17,341 nt of DNA, from assembly GCA_046313675.1 (NCBI GenBank), contig JBKBXU010000058.1, positions 1 through 17,341 on the forward strand, written 5' to 3'. Source of the DNA: JBKBXU01 sp046313675 (lineage in GTDB: Bacteria; Bacteroidota; Bacteroidia; Cytophagales; Cytophagaceae). The notes beneath the pieces were generated by a model that worked only from the letters and a program-made list of their open reading frames with translations, searched no databases and was not told the origin of the DNA. A program made the translations under genes and the position numbers. This document shows, piece by piece, positions 7,087 to 14,410 of the stretch. Numbering within the stretch: the first letter of the stretch is position 1; every line of letters starts with the position of its first letter.

Positions 7087-7433
7087 TTCTGAATTCTAAA
7101 TTTTTAGTTTTGAATTGAGAAGAAGGTTATTAGGATAATAGTTAATGGGTTATTAAGTTAATGAGAACTCTTACTGACGCCAATGTTTGTGTCTTCACAA
7201 ACATTCCTGCACCCTAATTTCAATCCCGTTTGTGGGGACACAAACGAAGGCGGGGACGGAATAAGCCTAAGTGGTAAAAATAACAAGAGTGCGAGTGAAG
7301 AAACGAAAAAGGGAGCGGAGAGCGAAAAATAAAGAGCGGAGAGCGGAGAGTAAAGAGCGGAGAGCGGAAAAAGGGATCGGAGAGCGAGTGTTAGGAGATA
7401 ATTCAAAATTAAGAATTCAAAATTCAAAATTAA
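7087..7433. repeat. Repeat mosaic with two strong GTTTGTG/CACAAAC hairpins and a GAGCG tract
   Basis: No gene is supported. Hairpin 1 (7182-7205) pairs AATGTTTGTG with CACAAACATT, 10 perfect base pairs around a TCTT loop. Hairpin 2 (7227-7246) pairs CGTTTGTG with CACAAACG, eight pairs around GGGA. The sequence around hairpin 1 recurs at 165-205, and the 7206-7252 region recurs near 11449-11500. From 7271 to 7433 a GAGCG tract passing into AATTCAAAATTC words is closely similar to 15145-15263. This copy ends only six bases before the start codon of the next gene. Confidence 0.85.
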
Positions 7434-7439
7434 ATAAGA

Positions 7440-9035
7440 GTGCGTTTCCTTTATCTCTTTTTTTTATTCATAAGTATTTGCGGGTCTGTATTCGCCCAAC
7501 CCTTCTCCCTTCCCATGAACAGGCAGATGCGGTATGCCTATGAGCCGTATATGAATCAGCCGGGGGCGATGCACCATACTTCTGTTCAGCCTTACTTTAT
7601 GCCGGAACTGGATACGCTTATTCCTGCGGATACCAGTCTGTATGATTTTAAATCCTATGGAATAGGCCGGCAGCGATTTGTTGGCCGCTACCTGAATAAC
7701 CTGTTGAACGGGCATTTTATCCGGGTGGATACAGGGGACTTTTACCTTACCATTGATCCCTTATTCAATTTCCAGCGAGGAAGGGATTTTCATGGGAATA
7801 AAAATACCTGGGTCAACACACGGGGATTTTGGGTGCGGGGAGCTATAGGTAAAAAGTTTGCCTTTGAATCCTCCGTATACGAGAATCAGGCGGTGTTTGT
7901 AGATTATATTGATCGTTTCGTACGGGAGCGGGATGTGGTGCCGGGGCAGGGGCAGCAAAAGCGTTTTAAGCAGGATGGTTTTGATTATAATATGGCCATG
8001 GGACATATTTCATACAGCCCTTCCCAGTATGTAAATTTCCAGTTTGGACATGGGAAGCATTTTATAGGTGATGGTTATCGTTCCCTGCTTTTATCGGACA
8101 ATGCTTTTGCCTATCCCTATCTTAAAGTTACCACTACCATTTGGAAATTTAAATACACCAATATTTTCTCTCAGTTCAACAACCTGGCTGAACAACGGAA
8201 TGTCTTGCACCATCGTAAAAATGCTGCCATTCATTACCTGAGTACCAATATAGGTAAACGCCTGCAGGTGGGCCTGTACGAATCCGTGATCTATGAAGTG
8301 GATAGTATGGGGCGCAGGGGCTTGGATGTGAACTACCTGAATCCGGTTATTTTTTATCGTTCGGTTGAATTTGCCGTGGGATCTCCCGACCGGGCGCTGG
8401 TGGGCTTGAATTTAAAGTACTTGTTTGCTAAAACATTCTGGGTTTACGGACAGGGAATGATCGATGATCTTAAAATATCGGAGCTTAAATTGGAGAACAG
8501 CCGCTATCGTCAGAAATGGGGGTATCAATTGGGCTTTGTATGGCTCGATCCTATAGGGATTAAAAACCTGAGGTGGCAAAGTGAATACAATCAGGTGACA
8601 CCGTATTCATATACCCACAGGAATCCAATACAAACGTACTCACATTATAATCAGGAGCTGGCACATCCGCTGGGTGCTAATTTCAGGGAAAATGTCAACT
8701 TTTTGTCCTACCGACATAAGCGTTTCTTCGTGGAAGGCCGCTATAGTTATGCCATGTACGGAGCCAATACTCCGGGAATTAATTATGGTAATAATATATT
8801 CATGTATAGAGGCACGGGAATTCCAGGCCATGTTCACCGTCTGGGACAGGGGCAACTTACCAATCTTCATCATACCGGCCTGACCTTAGCCTATATTATC
8901 AATCCCGTTACCAACATGCGTTTTGAGGTTTCTTACCTTCGCAGGATTGAAAGTTCCGCAGTACACCGTCATCAGACGAATTTTTTCTCCGTTGGGCTGA
9001 GTACCAATTTGAGGAATATCTATTATGATTTTTGA
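7440..9035 (+). CDS. Outer-membrane beta-barrel protein, RemB/Wzi-like
   Basis: The 531-residue protein starts at a GTG (7440); an in-frame TAA at 7431-7433 rules out any longer form. The first ~20 residues (RFLYLFFLFISICGSVFAQ) are a good signal peptide. The mature part is rich in aromatic residues and alternating beta-strand patterns and ends in YYDF, a typical outer-membrane barrel terminus. The segment FGHGKHFIGDGYRSLLLSDNAF (residues 202-223) resembles the GxGxxSLxLSNN signature I associate with the capsule-assembly protein Wzi, and the overall look matches proteins annotated as gliding-motility RemB in Bacteroidota. Directly following WcaI- and WcaJ-like genes, it could help retain or assemble the surface polysaccharide. 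Its leader region is repeat DNA, and no promoter was recognised. Barrel localisation is sure; the RemB/Wzi name is moderate. Confidence 0.9.
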   Translation: MRFLYLFFLFISICGSVFAQPFSLPMNRQMRYAYEPYMNQPGAMHHTSVQPYFMPELDTLIPADTSLYDFKSYGIGRQRFVGRYLNNLLNGHFIRVDTGDFYLTIDPLFNFQRGRDFHGNKNTWVNTRGFWVRGAIGKKFAFESSVYENQAVFVDYIDRFVRERDVVPGQGQQKRFKQDGFDYNMAMGHISYSPSQYVNFQFGHGKHFIGDGYRSLLLSDNAFAYPYLKVTTTIWKFKYTNIFSQFNNLAEQRNVLHHRKNAAIHYLSTNIGKRLQVGLYESVIYEVDSMGRRGLDVNYLNPVIFYRSVEFAVGSPDRALVGLNLKYLFAKTFWVYGQGMIDDLKISELKLENSRYRQKWGYQLGFVWLDPIGIKNLRWQSEYNQVTPYSYTHRNPIQTYSHYNQELAHPLGANFRENVNFLSYRHKRFFVEGRYSYAMYGANTPGINYGNNIFMYRGTGIPGHVHRLGQGQLTNLHHTGLTLAYIINPVTNMRFEVSYLRRIESSAVHRHQTNFFSVGLSTNLRNIYYDF

Positions 9036-9614
9036 TGGTTGAGCTAAAGCGCTTGAAGATTTTTTTGTAGCACAGAGAACATGAAGGGGAATCACAAAGG
9101 ACACAAAGGGAATTGGAGCGAGAAAAAGGGAGCGGAAAAGGGAGCGAAGAGCGAAATTTCGTTTTACCGTCATTGCGAGGTTTTTTTAGGGTCTGAGCCT
9201 AGGCAAGCCGCGGCAATCTGTTGGGTGATAACAAGAAAACTCAACCTATACGCCGTCAAGTGCACTGATCATGATTGGATGGCTTCTTGTTAGATCCCGG
9301 ATAAAGCCCCATTGCGCTTTCCCTCCTGTAGCTTTTCCGGGATGACGGGCGTATTAATCCGGTTTCCGGCCTTAATTCTCCACAGTAAAAAGAGCCCTAT
9401 GTATTAATCTGAATTTTGAATTTCAAATGTTTAATTTTAAATAATTGATTATTAGTTTATTAATCTCAGTTCTTATTTCACCTAAATAACTTAACATTTA
9501 AAACTTAACATTTAACACTATTTTGCCCAATAACTTAGTAACCCGATAAAACAACCTATTCTCCTATCTTCCCAGGCTTATGCCTTTTGACTTACGCCTT
9601 ATGCCTTAATTACC
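9036..9614. repeat. Repeat mosaic between convergent genes
   Basis: The region starts with a repeat of the 'cacagagaac / cacaaaggacac' kind (9066-9112), then a GAGCG tract (9115-9155). A left hairpin module follows at 9169-9224 (GTCA-TTGC ... GCAA-TCTG-TTGG). Copy 1 of the ~160-bp D element (9261-9421) includes the module AGA-TCCCGGA...TCCGGGA-TGAC at 9292-9346. Next come AT-rich words and a TTAACATTTAACAC-type simple repeat at 9487-9523 that recurs at 15101-15137. No gene and no clear terminator are seen for either flanking gene. Confidence 0.8.
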
Positions 9615-10235
9615 CTACAGTCCCTGATAAATCTCATCATCAAGCCCTTCCATTCCCTTTTCCTGCTTTTCAATGGTTTCTTTTGCCCTGGCTACAAGGC
9701 CATCTTCGTTACTGTATTTGATGACCAGTTCTGCTAGTTGAATAACCTGTCGGTGATGCATGGTAACAAGAGGTTGAAAGTGGTCGTCGATGTTTCCTTC
9801 TTCATCAAATTCCCTGATTTCGGTTTCTGCTTTTTTGAGAAAACTTCTAAGGTCTTTGTTCAACTCTTTGATGCTTCTTTGGGGGACCCTTTTTTCAAAT
9901 TGTTGTCCCCAGAAGCGGGCTTCTTCCTCATGGCTGATTTTTGTTTGCCTTGCCCGGGCTACAATTTGGGTGTTTTGAGCTCTTCTGATCAATGCATCTG
10001 TCATGGCAAAACCAGTCTTCAGGTGAATGGATAAAAAACCGGTAAGGTCGTATTCCGGATCTCCTGTTAAGGGAATGGCCTGAATCTGTTGTATGGACTG
10101 CAATAGCATTTCTTCCAGGCTCAGGGTGACATGTCCTGGCACTTCACCTACGGAGCCTCTTCCATCTCGGGGTATTTGACGTTCCCTACAGGAGAAGAGT
10201 AGTATAATAAATGTCACTACCAGCAATATTCTCAT
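9615..10235 (-). CDS. DUF305-like lipoprotein
   Basis: The 206-residue product begins with a lipoprotein signal (MRILLVVTFIILLFSC) with the lipobox cysteine at position 16, so it should be a membrane-anchored lipoprotein facing the periplasm. The rest is helical. Residues ~158-200 (MHHRQVIQLAELVIKY ... VARAKETIEKQEKGMEGL) match the histidine-helix pattern of DUF305 (ferritin-like helical bundle; family proteins carry MHHxxA...A...I...Q..EI). Residues ~68-108 (IHLKTGFAMTDALIRRAQN...VARARQTKISHEE) look like a second, less conserved copy, in keeping with the two-repeat build of the family. DUF305 function is unknown; metal binding is sometimes suggested. The gene stands alone between repeat blocks and converges with the RemB/Wzi-like gene. 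Confidence 0.85.
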   Translation of the reverse strand: MRILLVVTFIILLFSCRERQIPRDGRGSVGEVPGHVTLSLEEMLLQSIQQIQAIPLTGDPEYDLTGFLSIHLKTGFAMTDALIRRAQNTQIVARARQTKISHEEEARFWGQQFEKRVPQRSIKELNKDLRSFLKKAETEIREFDEEGNIDDHFQPLVTMHHRQVIQLAELVIKYSNEDGLVARAKETIEKQEKGMEGLDDEIYQGL

Positions 10236-10376
10236 GGTATGAAAACCGAAAGGGGAGAGGAATGTTGGGAAAAAAAGAGCGAGGAGCGGAAAAGGGGAGC
10301 GGAGTGTGGAGGATGAGAGCGAGGAGCAGAGAGTGGGAGCGAGAAAAAAGGAGCGAGCGAGAGCGAAGAGCGAAAT
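10236..10376. repeat. GAGCG-rich purine tract upstream of the DUF305-like gene
   Basis: The + strand is a run of GAGCG and GAGCGGAAAAGG words from about 10262 to 10373, the same family as 3400-3537. It ends in GCGAAATTTCGTTTTAC, which also precedes the hairpin module at 9169. It lies directly upstream of the minus-strand lipoprotein gene, so any promoter must sit within or beyond it. I found none. Confidence 0.75.
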
Positions 10377-10387
10377 TTCGTTTTACT

Positions 10388-10542
10388 GTCATTAGTAGGC
10401 TTTTTTAGGGTCTGAGCTTAGGCATTAGGCAAGCCGCAGCAATCTGTTGGAATGGATAGGAAAAGCTGAAAGCATGGATAAGTCAGCAGATTGCTCAGCC
10501 ACAGCTGACAGGTTTGTCGTCGTACCTCCTCCTCACCATGAC
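10388..10542. repeat. BIME-like inverted pair of hairpin modules (second copy)
   Basis: The left half starts GTCATTAGTAGG and ends GCAATCTGTTGG (10388-10450). The right half starts CAGATTGCTCAGCC and ends CCTCACCATGACGG (10487-10544). The arrangement and length parallel 3147-3289, but here the stem-forming bases next to GTCA and TGAC are partly mutated, so this looks like a decayed copy. Confidence 0.8.
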
Positions 10543-10555
10543 GGATAGATCCGGA

Positions 10556-11043
10556 AATTCAATTCTTAATTCTTAATTCTTAATTCTTAATTACTGATTA
10601 TCAGCACACAGGTTGCCAATCTAATAACCAGCATCTTAATAATCTATTCTCCTTGCTTCTTACGCCTTATTCATGCGGAAAAATTAATTCAAAATTCAGC
10701 ATTCAAAATTCAAAATTCCCAAAAGGCTTGCGGAGAGCCGGGATCTCTTTTGGAACTGCACCGATCATGATTGGATGGCTTCTTGTTAGATCCCGGATAA
10801 ATTCCCATTGCGCTTTCCCTCCTGTAGCTTTTCCGGGATGACGGGCGTATTAATCCGGTTTCCGGCCTTAATTCTCCACAGTAAAAAGAGCCCTATGTAT
10901 TAATCTGAATTTTGAATTCTAAATTTAAGAAAATCAATGAAATAATTTTGAAAGGTGCCGCTGGCCATTACCTGAAACTTATAATTAACCTGTTTCCCGG
11001 ACCTGTTCCGGGATCCGTTGGTCATTGGCAGTGATAGAGCGGG
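10556..11043. repeat. AT-rich words, D-element copy 2 and smaller hairpins
   Basis: AATTCTT words (10559-10592) and an AATTCAAAATTC tract (10687-10718) precede a half hairpin GCTTGCGGAGAGCCGGGATCT (from 10727). D-element copy 2 covers 10757-10919 and nearly matches 9261-9421. It carries the hairpin module AGA-TCCCGGA...TCCGGGA-TGAC at 10788-10842. A compact perfect hairpin TCCCGGA-CCTGT-TCCGGGA ends at 11013. It is followed by CCGTTGGTCATTGGCAG, a stretch repeated at 16603-16619. No gene is supported. Confidence 0.8.
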
Positions 11044-11236
11044 GAGCGAAAGGGAGCGGAAATATAATTTTTAATTCTGAATTTTGAATTCTAAATTTAA
11101 GATAATCAGTTGAACTGAGGGGTGGAGGTGTGTTATTAGGTTATTAAGTTAATGGTCAAAAATCAAAAAACGAGTCAAAGACTCTCTTATATATAAAAAT
11201 CCTTAGAAGCCCTGCGGAATTCTAAGGATAGTGTGG
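11044..11236. repeat. 193-bp structured repeat, copy 1 (F element)
   Basis: This 193-base block is almost identical to 14543-14735. It starts with GAGCGAAAGGGAGCGG, passes through AT-rich words and a unique core (GAACTGAGGGGTGGAGGTG), and ends in two hairpins. The first is GAGTC-AAA-GACTC (11172-11184). The second pairs ATCCTTAGAA with TTCTAAGGAT, 10 perfect base pairs around the 11-base loop GCCCTGCGGAA (11199-11229). It may be a small non-autonomous element or encode a structured RNA; nothing shows which. Confidence 0.88.
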
Positions 11237-11530
11237 TCTGAGCCTAGGCAAGCCGCGGCAATCTGTTGGGTGATAACAAGAAAACTCAACCTTATACGTC
11301 GTCATCCCGGCCGTAGCTTGCGGAGAGCCGGGATCTCTTTTGGAATTGCACTGATCATGTTTGGATGGCTTCTTGTTAGATCCCGGATAAAGCCCCATTG
11401 CGCTTTCCCTCCTGTAGCTTTTCCGGGATGACGGCGTATTAATCCGGTTCTGCACCCTCATTTCAAATTCCGTTTGTGGGGGACACAAACAAAGGCGGGG
11501 AAGCCCTGCGGAATTCTAAAAATATTGTGA
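11237..11530. repeat. Composite: left module, hairpin, D-element copy 3 and GTTTGTG hairpin
   Basis: Immediately after the F element comes a truncated left module (GTCTGAGCCTAGGCAAGCCG to TCTGTTGGG) shared with 9191-9225. A perfect module GTCA-TCCCGGC...GCCGGGA-TCT follows at 11301-11336. D-element copy 3 begins at 11347 and its module is at 11378-11432. It breaks off near 11449, where a different repeat begins, containing GTTTGTG-GGGGA-CACAAAC (11472-11490). A stray right part of the F-element hairpin (GAAGCCCTGCGGAATTCTAA) sits at 11500-11519. Confidence 0.83.
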
Positions 11531-11735
11531 TAGTAAGTTAATGGGTCTACTGGGTCTACTTACTTCTTACTACTTATGCCTTTCCAAAGCCCTATGTGGC
11601 TAAGTAGAAAGATCGGCAGCGAAAGAAACCAATTCAAAATTCAGCATTCAACATTCAAAATTCATTGGGCAGTTCCCTCCTTCGTCGGGATGACCTAAGG
11701 CATGGAGTATAGTGAGAACGGAAAAAGGGAGCGTG
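11531..11735. repeat. Short repeat remnants before the DUF6089-like gene terminator
   Basis: An AATTCAAAATTC tract lies at 11631-11662 and a TCCC/GGGA hairpin module at 11671-11694, with the AGA foot mutated to AGT. A short GAGCG-like remnant follows. The stretch 11531-11630 is AT-rich with TTACTACTTATGCC-like words and no gene. Confidence 0.7.
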
Positions 11736-11739
11736 AAGC

Positions 11740-11767
11740 AAAAAAAAAGCCGCTTGCTGCGGCTTTT
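11740..11767 (-). terminator. Intrinsic terminator of the DUF6089-like gene
   Basis: On the minus strand the sequence AAAAGCCGC-AGCAA-GCGGCTTTT forms a nine-base-pair stem with a five-base loop. It runs straight into nine consecutive T residues. It begins five bases after the TAA stop at 11772-11774, the ideal place for a Rho-independent terminator. Confidence 0.88.
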
Positions 11768-11771
11768 AATG

Positions 11772-12614
11772 TTATAGTTTTCTACGCAATCCCGGAGGAC
11801 GTGTGCTGTAATGGCTTAAGTTTCTGACAAAGGTATACCGTACTTTTGCCTGTAGGAGAAAGTATCCGTCATTTCTGTCAGGATTCCCTCTTTGTCCTCT
11901 GAAATTATCAATGGTGGCTCGGTTAGACAGGCTTCGTGCTGTACGATCTTGAATTTCGCTAGGGTCTCTGAACCTTGTCCCGCTTACATCATCAAGATAA
12001 TCTGTAAAGGTAATTCTGTAACCTGCCTCCAGCATAAACTCAAGGCTTTTGCTGTGTACATAACGAACACCGCCTCCGAAAGGAATGATAGGTGTGGCAA
12101 TGCCGTAACGAACACCTTCGGTTTCCATAGGCCTCAGGTTGTGCCATCTGCCATCCAATTGTGCCTGTGGATTGTAAAATGCAACACCAATACCTGCAAA
12201 TAAATATGGAGAAATACGGTGCCTTCTCCTGAACTGACGTTCCCATGGGAAAATATCGTACATTAAGGAAGAGTAAACCTCCAGGTTGTCAGAACGGAAA
12301 CCTAAGTTTCTTCTTTCCCAGGTATCATCAGAATATAACCGAAAATAATTAAGGTCAGTTTTTACAGAAAAGTTATCATGAAATCTGTAGATGGCACCTA
12401 TACCCAGGTTCGGACGAAACTGCATACAGTCGGTTCCGGTACAAACGTCACCAAAATAGGTGCTTAGTCCCAGATTACCTGTAATGCTGAATTTTTCGTT
12501 TCTTAGTGTATTTCTCCAGAAATCACGGAACTTAATTCCCTGGGCATTGCTGTGAATGGATAGGCCCAGAACAAATATGGTTGATAGTATACTTATGTAT
12601 AAGCGCTTTTTCAT
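11772..12614 (-). CDS. DUF6089-like outer-membrane beta-barrel protein
   Basis: The 280-residue protein has a classical signal peptide (MKKRLYISILSTIFVLGLSIHSNAQ, cleavage after about residue 25). The mature chain of alternating hydrophobic and polar strands with Gly/Tyr/Phe enrichment includes SITGNLGLSTYFGDVC, NLGIGAIYRFHDNFSVKTDLNYFRL, ISPYLFAGIGVAFYNP and IPFGGGVRYVHSKSLEFMLEAGYRITFTDYLDDVSG. This pattern, in particular the LGxSxYxGD start and the F.G.G..Y....L...E.GYR.TFTDYLDDVSG core, matches small barrels annotated as DUF6089 or porin-family in Bacteroidota. It should sit in the outer membrane; its function is unknown. Two cysteines (residues 56 and 62 or nearby, CTGTDC) could form a disulfide. 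It has a strong terminator and a candidate promoter, so it is probably a single-gene transcript. Confidence 0.92.
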   Translation of the reverse strand: MKKRLYISILSTIFVLGLSIHSNAQGIKFRDFWRNTLRNEKFSITGNLGLSTYFGDVCTGTDCMQFRPNLGIGAIYRFHDNFSVKTDLNYFRLYSDDTWERRNLGFRSDNLEVYSSLMYDIFPWERQFRRRHRISPYLFAGIGVAFYNPQAQLDGRWHNLRPMETEGVRYGIATPIIPFGGGVRYVHSKSLEFMLEAGYRITFTDYLDDVSGTRFRDPSEIQDRTARSLSNRATIDNFRGQRGNPDRNDGYFLLQAKVRYTFVRNLSHYSTRPPGLRRKL

Positions 12615-12637
12615 GAAAGGCCTTTAGTTTTCAGGTT

Positions 12638-12668
12638 TAAAGTTAGTTTAATAATTGTTAATTCGCAA
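12638..12668 (-). promoter_or_regulatory. Candidate Bacteroidota-type promoter of the DUF6089-like gene
   Basis: On the minus strand TTG (12668-12666) is followed after 20 bases by TAACTTTA (12645-12638), which matches TAnnTTTG except at the last base. The start codon is 23 bases further on, giving a leader of roughly 15-18 bases. Spacing and sequence parallel the candidate in front of the WcaI-like gene. Confidence 0.5.
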
Positions 12669-12791
12669 TGTTATTTTGTAAGAAATTGAATTTATTTCAG
12701 AAATAAAATTGGTATTCTCTTCTTAAATGTAATTATTTAAAGATTTTTTATTGATGTCTTTATGCGCATCTTTGACTCCATAGGTGTCTAA

Positions 12792-12807
12792 AACAAACAG
12801 GTTTGTT
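12792..12807 (-). terminator. Weak hairpin after the PD40/OmpA-like gene
   Basis: On the minus strand AACAAAC and GTTTGTT form a short AT-rich hairpin 14 bases after the stop codon, followed by TTAG rather than a clean T-run. It could be a poor terminator, and read-through toward the DUF6089-like gene is possible. The surrounding gap 12615-12820 is free of dispersed repeats. Confidence 0.3.
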
Positions 12808-12820
12808 CTCAGTATGTTTT

Positions 12821-14410
12821 TTAAAGAATATTTAATTCTGTGATGCGCGCCTCGCCCGGAACTTTACGGGTAGACTTCCCTATTCCTTTTACTTCAATCT
12901 TTGCCGGTGGAACTCCCTTTTCAATTAGAAATTTATAAATTTCCTCTGCTTCTTTGGGAGTACGGTTATTATGATAATAGGTTTTAACAATAATCTCTTT
13001 TTCCAAAATAATTTGTGAACTGTCTTCCTCGGATATCCGCTCAATGAAGGTTTCTATGCTATCGTACTTTATTTCAGTTAGGTCGGGGGTAGGTATGGTG
13101 TCTAATATAATGTCTGTATAGGCTACATTGATGACATATTTCCTTCCCGGGTTATCTTTTATAAGTCTTGTAAGTCGGTTGAGGTCATGGTGTGAGGACT
13201 TCTGAAGTTTAACCGGCTTCAAACTAAAATCCATACCAATCAGATCCAGGGTAAGGCCGGGCTTTATTTTTGGCAGTTGAATATCTTTATTTTCTTCAAT
13301 GGTTTTTTCAAGCGTAATATCTTCATGGCTTGAATGCCAGAGATAGCCGTTGTCATTTGCCTGGAAGGCTATGTCTGCTTTCAGTCCGTGAGGAAGAAAA
13401 AGCGTGTAGCTGCCGTCATACCAGGTACCTATGACATTAAGCTCATTTGTTTTAAGATCAGTAAGTACTATCCGGGCGTCCAGCTTGCTCTTGTTTTCAT
13501 CGGTGATTTTGCCGTAGCGGATGATTACTTTGGCAGGCTTCAGGTGATCAGGTATGCGTGCTGCAACAATGTCGGTTCCTACTTTGGCGGGAGCGGTAAA
13601 ATAAACCAGTTCTCCGGTAGCAGGAATGCTTATGTAGAGGTCGTCATTTTCGGTGTTTACCGTTTCAAACGGTACCGGTGTGCTCCATTTTCCTTTTTCA
13701 TCCAACCTGGCCAGGTACTGGTCATAGCCGCCTTTTCCTCCATCACGTACAGAGGCGAAAGTCATGGTTTGGCCGTCGGAAAGCATGCGCGGGTTACATT
13801 CACATCCTTTGTTGATGGGCGCAGGAAGTGCTACTGGTTCAGACCACAAGTTCCGGCCTTTTTTTTCAGCTACAAAAATCTTTCCACATGGCTGTCCGTT
13901 GGGGCCGGGCTTGCCGTCGAAGCGTACAAAAAACAGTTTTTTCCCATCAGGGGATAGGGAAGGGTCTCCTTCCACGCCCGGGCTATTTATTGGCTTTCCC
14001 GGATTTTCGGGTGACATCCATGTTCCGGCAGAATTTCTTTCCATAAACCATACGTCCTGGTTGCCTATTCCTCCATAGCGGTTGGAAATAAATACAATGG
14101 TATTACCGTCGTGGGAAATGGAATGCTGTCCGTTAAATAGTTTTCCTCCTCCGGTATTAATGGCAGTTAAAGGGGCAGGGCGGCTCCATCGTCCTCCTTC
14201 CTGATAGCTGATCAGCACTTCTTCCGCCTTATCCTCGCCGGTATCGGCGCGCAGGAGCATGGTTCTGCCGTTGGCACTTATGCTGGGCTGAGTCTCCGCA
14301 TTGAGATGGGTGTTGAGTGGTGATGGCAATGCGAAGACCTGTGCATGGCCGGTATTTTTTGCAGAATGTAGTGCAAACAGAAAAGTCAGAAGCAAAAAGC
14401 CTTTTTTCAT
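12821..14410 (-). CDS. PD40/TolB-like repeat protein with degenerate OmpA-type C-terminal domain
   Basis: The 529-residue protein has a signal peptide (cleavage near residue 24, ...GHAQ). At least four TolB/PD40-type blades follow between about residues 40 and 290, seen as repeated SISxDGxTxxF units (QPSISANGRTML, QHSISHDGNTIVF, DPSLSPDGKKLFF, NPRMLSDGQTMTF), each followed by GGxDxW-type strands. A beta-sandwich-like linker spans ~295-380. The C-terminal ~140 residues resemble an OmpA peptidoglycan-binding domain: DLNRLTRLIKDNPGRKYVINVAYTD, then EAEEIYKFLIEKGVPPAKIEVKGIG. About 40 extra residues are inserted and the usual RA and NRRVEI motifs are changed. In Bacteroidota such PD40-OmpA proteins are periplasmic and some act in gliding or type IX secretion (PorE-like); no such partners are visible here. 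Function unknown. Confidence 0.92.
   Translation of the reverse strand: MKKGFLLLTFLFALHSAKNTGHAQVFALPSPLNTHLNAETQPSISANGRTMLLRADTGEDKAEEVLISYQEGGRWSRPAPLTAINTGGGKLFNGQHSISHDGNTIVFISNRYGGIGNQDVWFMERNSAGTWMSPENPGKPINSPGVEGDPSLSPDGKKLFFVRFDGKPGPNGQPCGKIFVAEKKGRNLWSEPVALPAPINKGCECNPRMLSDGQTMTFASVRDGGKGGYDQYLARLDEKGKWSTPVPFETVNTENDDLYISIPATGELVYFTAPAKVGTDIVAARIPDHLKPAKVIIRYGKITDENKSKLDARIVLTDLKTNELNVIGTWYDGSYTLFLPHGLKADIAFQANDNGYLWHSSHEDITLEKTIEENKDIQLPKIKPGLTLDLIGMDFSLKPVKLQKSSHHDLNRLTRLIKDNPGRKYVINVAYTDIILDTIPTPDLTEIKYDSIETFIERISEEDSSQIILEKEIIVKTYYHNNRTPKEAEEIYKFLIEKGVPPAKIEVKGIGKSTRKVPGEARITELNIL

Noticed and set aside
7158..7543. ORFs on both strands in the GAGCG/AATTC repeat block
   Set aside because: Compositionally driven open frames (RRAKNKERRAE-type and SALYSPLSALY-type peptides) from a simple repeat; no coding features.
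9036..9075. Terminator for the RemB/Wzi-like gene at AAAGCGCTT...TTTTTTT
   Set aside because: The palindrome has no room for a loop and the T-run belongs to a repeat (TTTTTTTGTAGCAC also occurs near 14500), so it is not convincing.
10653..11488. Several 60-90-codon ORFs between the lipoprotein and barrel genes
   Set aside because: They coincide with copies of the D element and hairpin modules, and similar peptides appear wherever the repeat recurs.
13334..13957. 207-codon + strand ORF
   Set aside because: It lies wholly antisense to the well-supported PD40/OmpA-like gene and has no family features; it is a shadow of that gene's codon pattern.
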